This document shows, piece after piece, positions 62,525 to 64,000 of a stretch of 64,000 bases of DNA. Position 1 is the stretch's first letter. Every line of letters begins with the position of its first letter. Source of the stretch: Sinomicrobium kalidii (lineage in GTDB: Bacteria > Bacteroidota > Bacteroidia > Flavobacteriales > Flavobacteriaceae); NCBI RefSeq assembly GCF_021183825.1, contig NZ_CP089211.1, positions 5,252,501 through 5,316,500 of the forward strand, written 5' to 3'. The notes under the pieces are model-generated. The model made no database searches. It saw nothing but the letters and a program-made list of their open reading frames with translations, and was not told where the DNA came from. Position numbers and translations under genes: made by a program.

Positions 62525-62556
62525 CCGTTCATTTGCCGGGTGAACGGATTTTTTTG
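62525..62556 (+). terminator. hairpin with T7 between promoter and tRNA-Tyr
   Basis: CCGTTCA/TGAACGG stem, 9-base loop GC-rich at its end, then ATTTTTTT. It looks like an intrinsic terminator for upstream read-through, but it lies directly at the predicted start of the tRNA transcript, so it could also be a 5' leader hairpin. Confidence 0.6.
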
Positions 62557-62566
62557 AAAAAAGCAT

Positions 62567-62649
62567 GGGGAGATACTCAAGCGGCCAACGAGGACAGACT
62601 GTAAATCTGTTGGTTTTTACCTTCGCAGGTTCGAATCCTGCTCTCCCCA
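62567..62649 (+). tRNA. tRNA-Tyr (GTA anticodon)
   Basis: An 83-base cloverleaf with long variable arm. Acceptor GGGGAGA pairs with TCTCCCC (62642-62648), discriminator A. Anticodon stem ACAGA/TCTGT with loop CTGTAAA, anticodon GTA at 62601-62603. T arm GCAGG-TTCGAAT-CCTGC. CCA is not encoded, as usual in this phylum. Its A37 position is a target of the MiaA enzyme encoded immediately upstream. Confidence 0.95.
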
Positions 62650-62768
62650 CTTTCTGCCCCCCTTATTCTTCCGTGTATTCTTCATTTATTTGCTGTGTGT
62701 AACCATCCTCTCAGAACAGAACCTCACCGTTTTTATTGCATATTGTCAACCTGCTAATGGCGGCAGAA

Positions 62769-62799
62769 TTTGTAGTTTTTTATAAATGTTAAAATTTTG
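62769..62799 (+). promoter_or_regulatory. promoter of the OmpA-family lipoprotein gene
   Basis: TTTG (62769-62772), 19 bases, AAATTTTG (62792-62799), 7 of 8 to TAnnTTTG. The predicted leader is about 87 bases. Confidence 0.5.
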
Positions 62800-62892
62800 T
62801 TAAAACATAGCATTCTATTTAACACCGTATAACATCGCGATTTGTCTGCCGTTATAGAAGCGATTGAATCTTTAAATCAAATATTACAAACT

Positions 62893-63720
62893 ATGAAGAA
62901 AGCGATTATTGTAACTGTATTGGGTAGCGTTGTTCTTACTTCGTGTGTTTCCAAGAAGAAATACGTGGCACTTGAAGACGACCTGTCCAATACCAGAAGT
63001 ACCTTGCAAAAGACCACCATGGAAAAAGAAGAGCTGGAGGACAAATTTGCAAAAATAGAAGCAAGAGTTGCTGAGTACAATGCCAAGATAAACTCGCTCA
63101 GAGAAGAAAGTGACGGAAAACTGGTACAAGTGGGCGACCTTGCCGTGATGTCAAACAAGACCAAGGAAAAAATGAGAGCCACACTGGCCAAGGTGGATCC
63201 TCAGGAACTGGAAAAGGCCCAGACCCTGGAAGATTCCATCAACCTGGCTATTTCCTATAACCTGAAGAATTCCATTACCGACGGTTCCAACAATGAGGAC
63301 ATCGATATTAATGTAGACCAGACAGTGGTTATGATCAACGTATCCGATAAGCTGTTGTTCCGCAGCGGTAGCTACCACGTGAACCGCAAGGCATACGGAC
63401 TTTTGGAAAAACTCGCCAAAGTGATCAATTCCGAACCCAGCATGGACGTTATGGTAGAAGGCCATACCGACTCCCAGACTGTTAAAGAAGGGGCTTACAT
63501 CAAAGACAACTGGGAGCTGAGTGTAGAGCGTTCCACCTCCATTATTCGCATTTTACAGGATAAATACGGTGTAAACCCCAAGCAACTGATTGCTGCGGGA
63601 AGGGGGAGCAACATGCCCCTGGTAGATAACGATACTCCGGAAAACAGGGCCAAAAACAGGCGTACAAGGATAGTGATTATCCCTAACCTGGATAAGTTCT
63701 TCGCCCTGCTGGAATCTTAA
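62893..63720 (+). CDS. OmpA family lipoprotein (peptidoglycan-associated)
   Basis: 275 residues from ATG 62893 (MKKAIIVTVLGSVVLTSC lipobox, Cys18). The frame is open 17 codons upstream without a signal-like start, so this ATG is used. A coiled-coil region (residues 30-95, LEDDLSNTRSTLQKTTMEKEELEDKFAKIEARV) is followed by an OmpA C-terminal domain: MINVSDKLLFRSGSYHV, VMVEGHTDSQTV, NWELSVERSTSIIRILQ and RAKNRRTRIVIIPN. The ...TDS and ...NRR.R.. residues fit binding of peptidoglycan. It tethers the outer membrane to the wall. It has its own promoter and a strong terminator at 63754-63788. Confidence 0.92.
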   Translation: MKKAIIVTVLGSVVLTSCVSKKKYVALEDDLSNTRSTLQKTTMEKEELEDKFAKIEARVAEYNAKINSLREESDGKLVQVGDLAVMSNKTKEKMRATLAKVDPQELEKAQTLEDSINLAISYNLKNSITDGSNNEDIDINVDQTVVMINVSDKLLFRSGSYHVNRKAYGLLEKLAKVINSEPSMDVMVEGHTDSQTVKEGAYIKDNWELSVERSTSIIRILQDKYGVNPKQLIAAGRGSNMPLVDNDTPENRAKNRRTRIVIIPNLDKFFALLES

Positions 63721-63753
63721 TCTGCCTTACACTTTAAATACACAATGGACAAC

Positions 63754-63788
63754 AACCGCCCGGAACTCATTTTCCGGGCGGTTTTTTT
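63754..63788 (+). terminator. strong intrinsic terminator after the OmpA gene
   Basis: 12-bp stem AACCGCCCGGAA/TTCCGGGCGGTT, 6-base loop, T-run of seven. Confidence 0.9.
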
Positions 63789-63902
63789 ATGCCCGTATTT
63801 CCCTTAAAAATCATTTTTACGAGAAACCATCCCCGTAATCGACCGGGAGCTCGATAATAATTTGTAATTTTCATACCGGATAAACCAAAAACCCCGTAAT
63901 TC

Positions 63903-64000
63903 ATGAAGATTTACAGCTATACCCTTCTCGTTATTCTTGTACTGTCTGTAAGCTGCAAGACGGACAAAAAGAAAACAACAACAGATAACACTGTCCCGCA
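63903..64000 (+). CDS. lipoprotein, N-terminal fragment (cut by window end)
   Basis: Starts ATG 63903 and reads MKIYSYTLLVILVLSVSCKTDKKKTTTDNTVP to the window end. The hydrophobic stretch ending SVSC is a lipoprotein signal (Cys18), followed by a Lys/Thr-rich linker. The rest lies outside, so no family can be given. Confidence 0.7.
   Translation, partial: MKIYSYTLLVILVLSVSCKTDKKKTTTDNTVP

Noticed and set aside
1..64000. CRISPR arrays, prophage, rRNA genes or complete insertion sequences
   Set aside because: No regularly spaced repeats, no transposase or phage structural proteins and no rRNA-like sequence were seen; only repeats and possible element ends are present.

Overview
The window is a chromosomal segment of a Bacteroidota bacterium, almost certainly a member of the Flavobacteriaceae (assigned from gene content, not from a database). 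The grounds are a SusC/SusD pair, many lipoproteins with short signal peptides, promoters of the TTTG / TAnnTTTG type instead of sigma70 boxes, a stand-alone LeuA without its regulatory domain, and AT-rich spacers full of palindromic repeats between moderately GC-rich genes.

Layout. 1-2.4 kb: the end of a threonine operon (thrB partial, an AAA ATPase, thrC). 2.4-11.3 kb: a mixed block with a lipoprotein peroxiredoxin, a large FAD/Fe-S oxidase, twin outer-membrane-type proteins, a lipoprotein formylglycine-generating enzyme, an NMT1-like binding protein, a toxin-antitoxin pair with a frameshifted toxin, and ung. 11.4-28.1 kb: a polysaccharide utilisation locus on the minus strand (SusC, SusD, surface glycan-binding lipoprotein, GH2, GH97, GH12, GH31, Tat-exported Gfo/Idh/MocA), with a divergent NUDIX/winged-helix regulator. 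The GH12 + YicI-type GH31 + GH2 set points to xyloglucan. 28.4-33 kb: gcvT, glsA, a sugar-nucleotide-type reductase and yebC; the first three lie between two direct copies of a dispersed repeat. 33.4-36.9 kb: a PL9-type pectate lyase lipoprotein next to a possible MITE, a GNAT acetyltransferase and a TPR-like protein. 37-51.5 kb: branched-chain amino acid synthesis, with leuA-leuC-leuD-leuB on plus, gapN, and ilvD-ilvB-ilvN-ilvC-methyltransferase-ilvA on minus. 52.2-64 kb: housekeeping genes (pcm, Gfo/Idh/MocA, 3-hydroxyacyl-CoA dehydrogenase, DUF1015, yggS, a DnaQ/GIY-YIG nuclease, DUF3857 protein, K+ channel, miaA, tRNA-Tyr, OmpA lipoprotein).

The strongest non-annotated signal is the 0.7 kb upstream of ilvD. 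It encodes two successive leader peptides, each about half Ile/Val/Leu, each followed by a strong intrinsic terminator and each with a complementary segment at its stop codon that could form an antiterminator. This reads as a tandem, double-checkpoint ribosome-mediated attenuator for the whole ilv operon. Other leads are a structured RNA-like element present in two diverged copies with compensatory stem changes (2628-2740 plus; 15046-15105 minus), an identical 17-mer upstream of both leuA and leuC, and the long dispersed repeats.

Metabolically the window joins threonine supply (thrB, thrC) to threonine deamination (ilvA) and on to isoleucine, valine and leucine. Nothing was searched against databases: family names rest on motifs read in the translations, and coordinates of short elements were read by eye.
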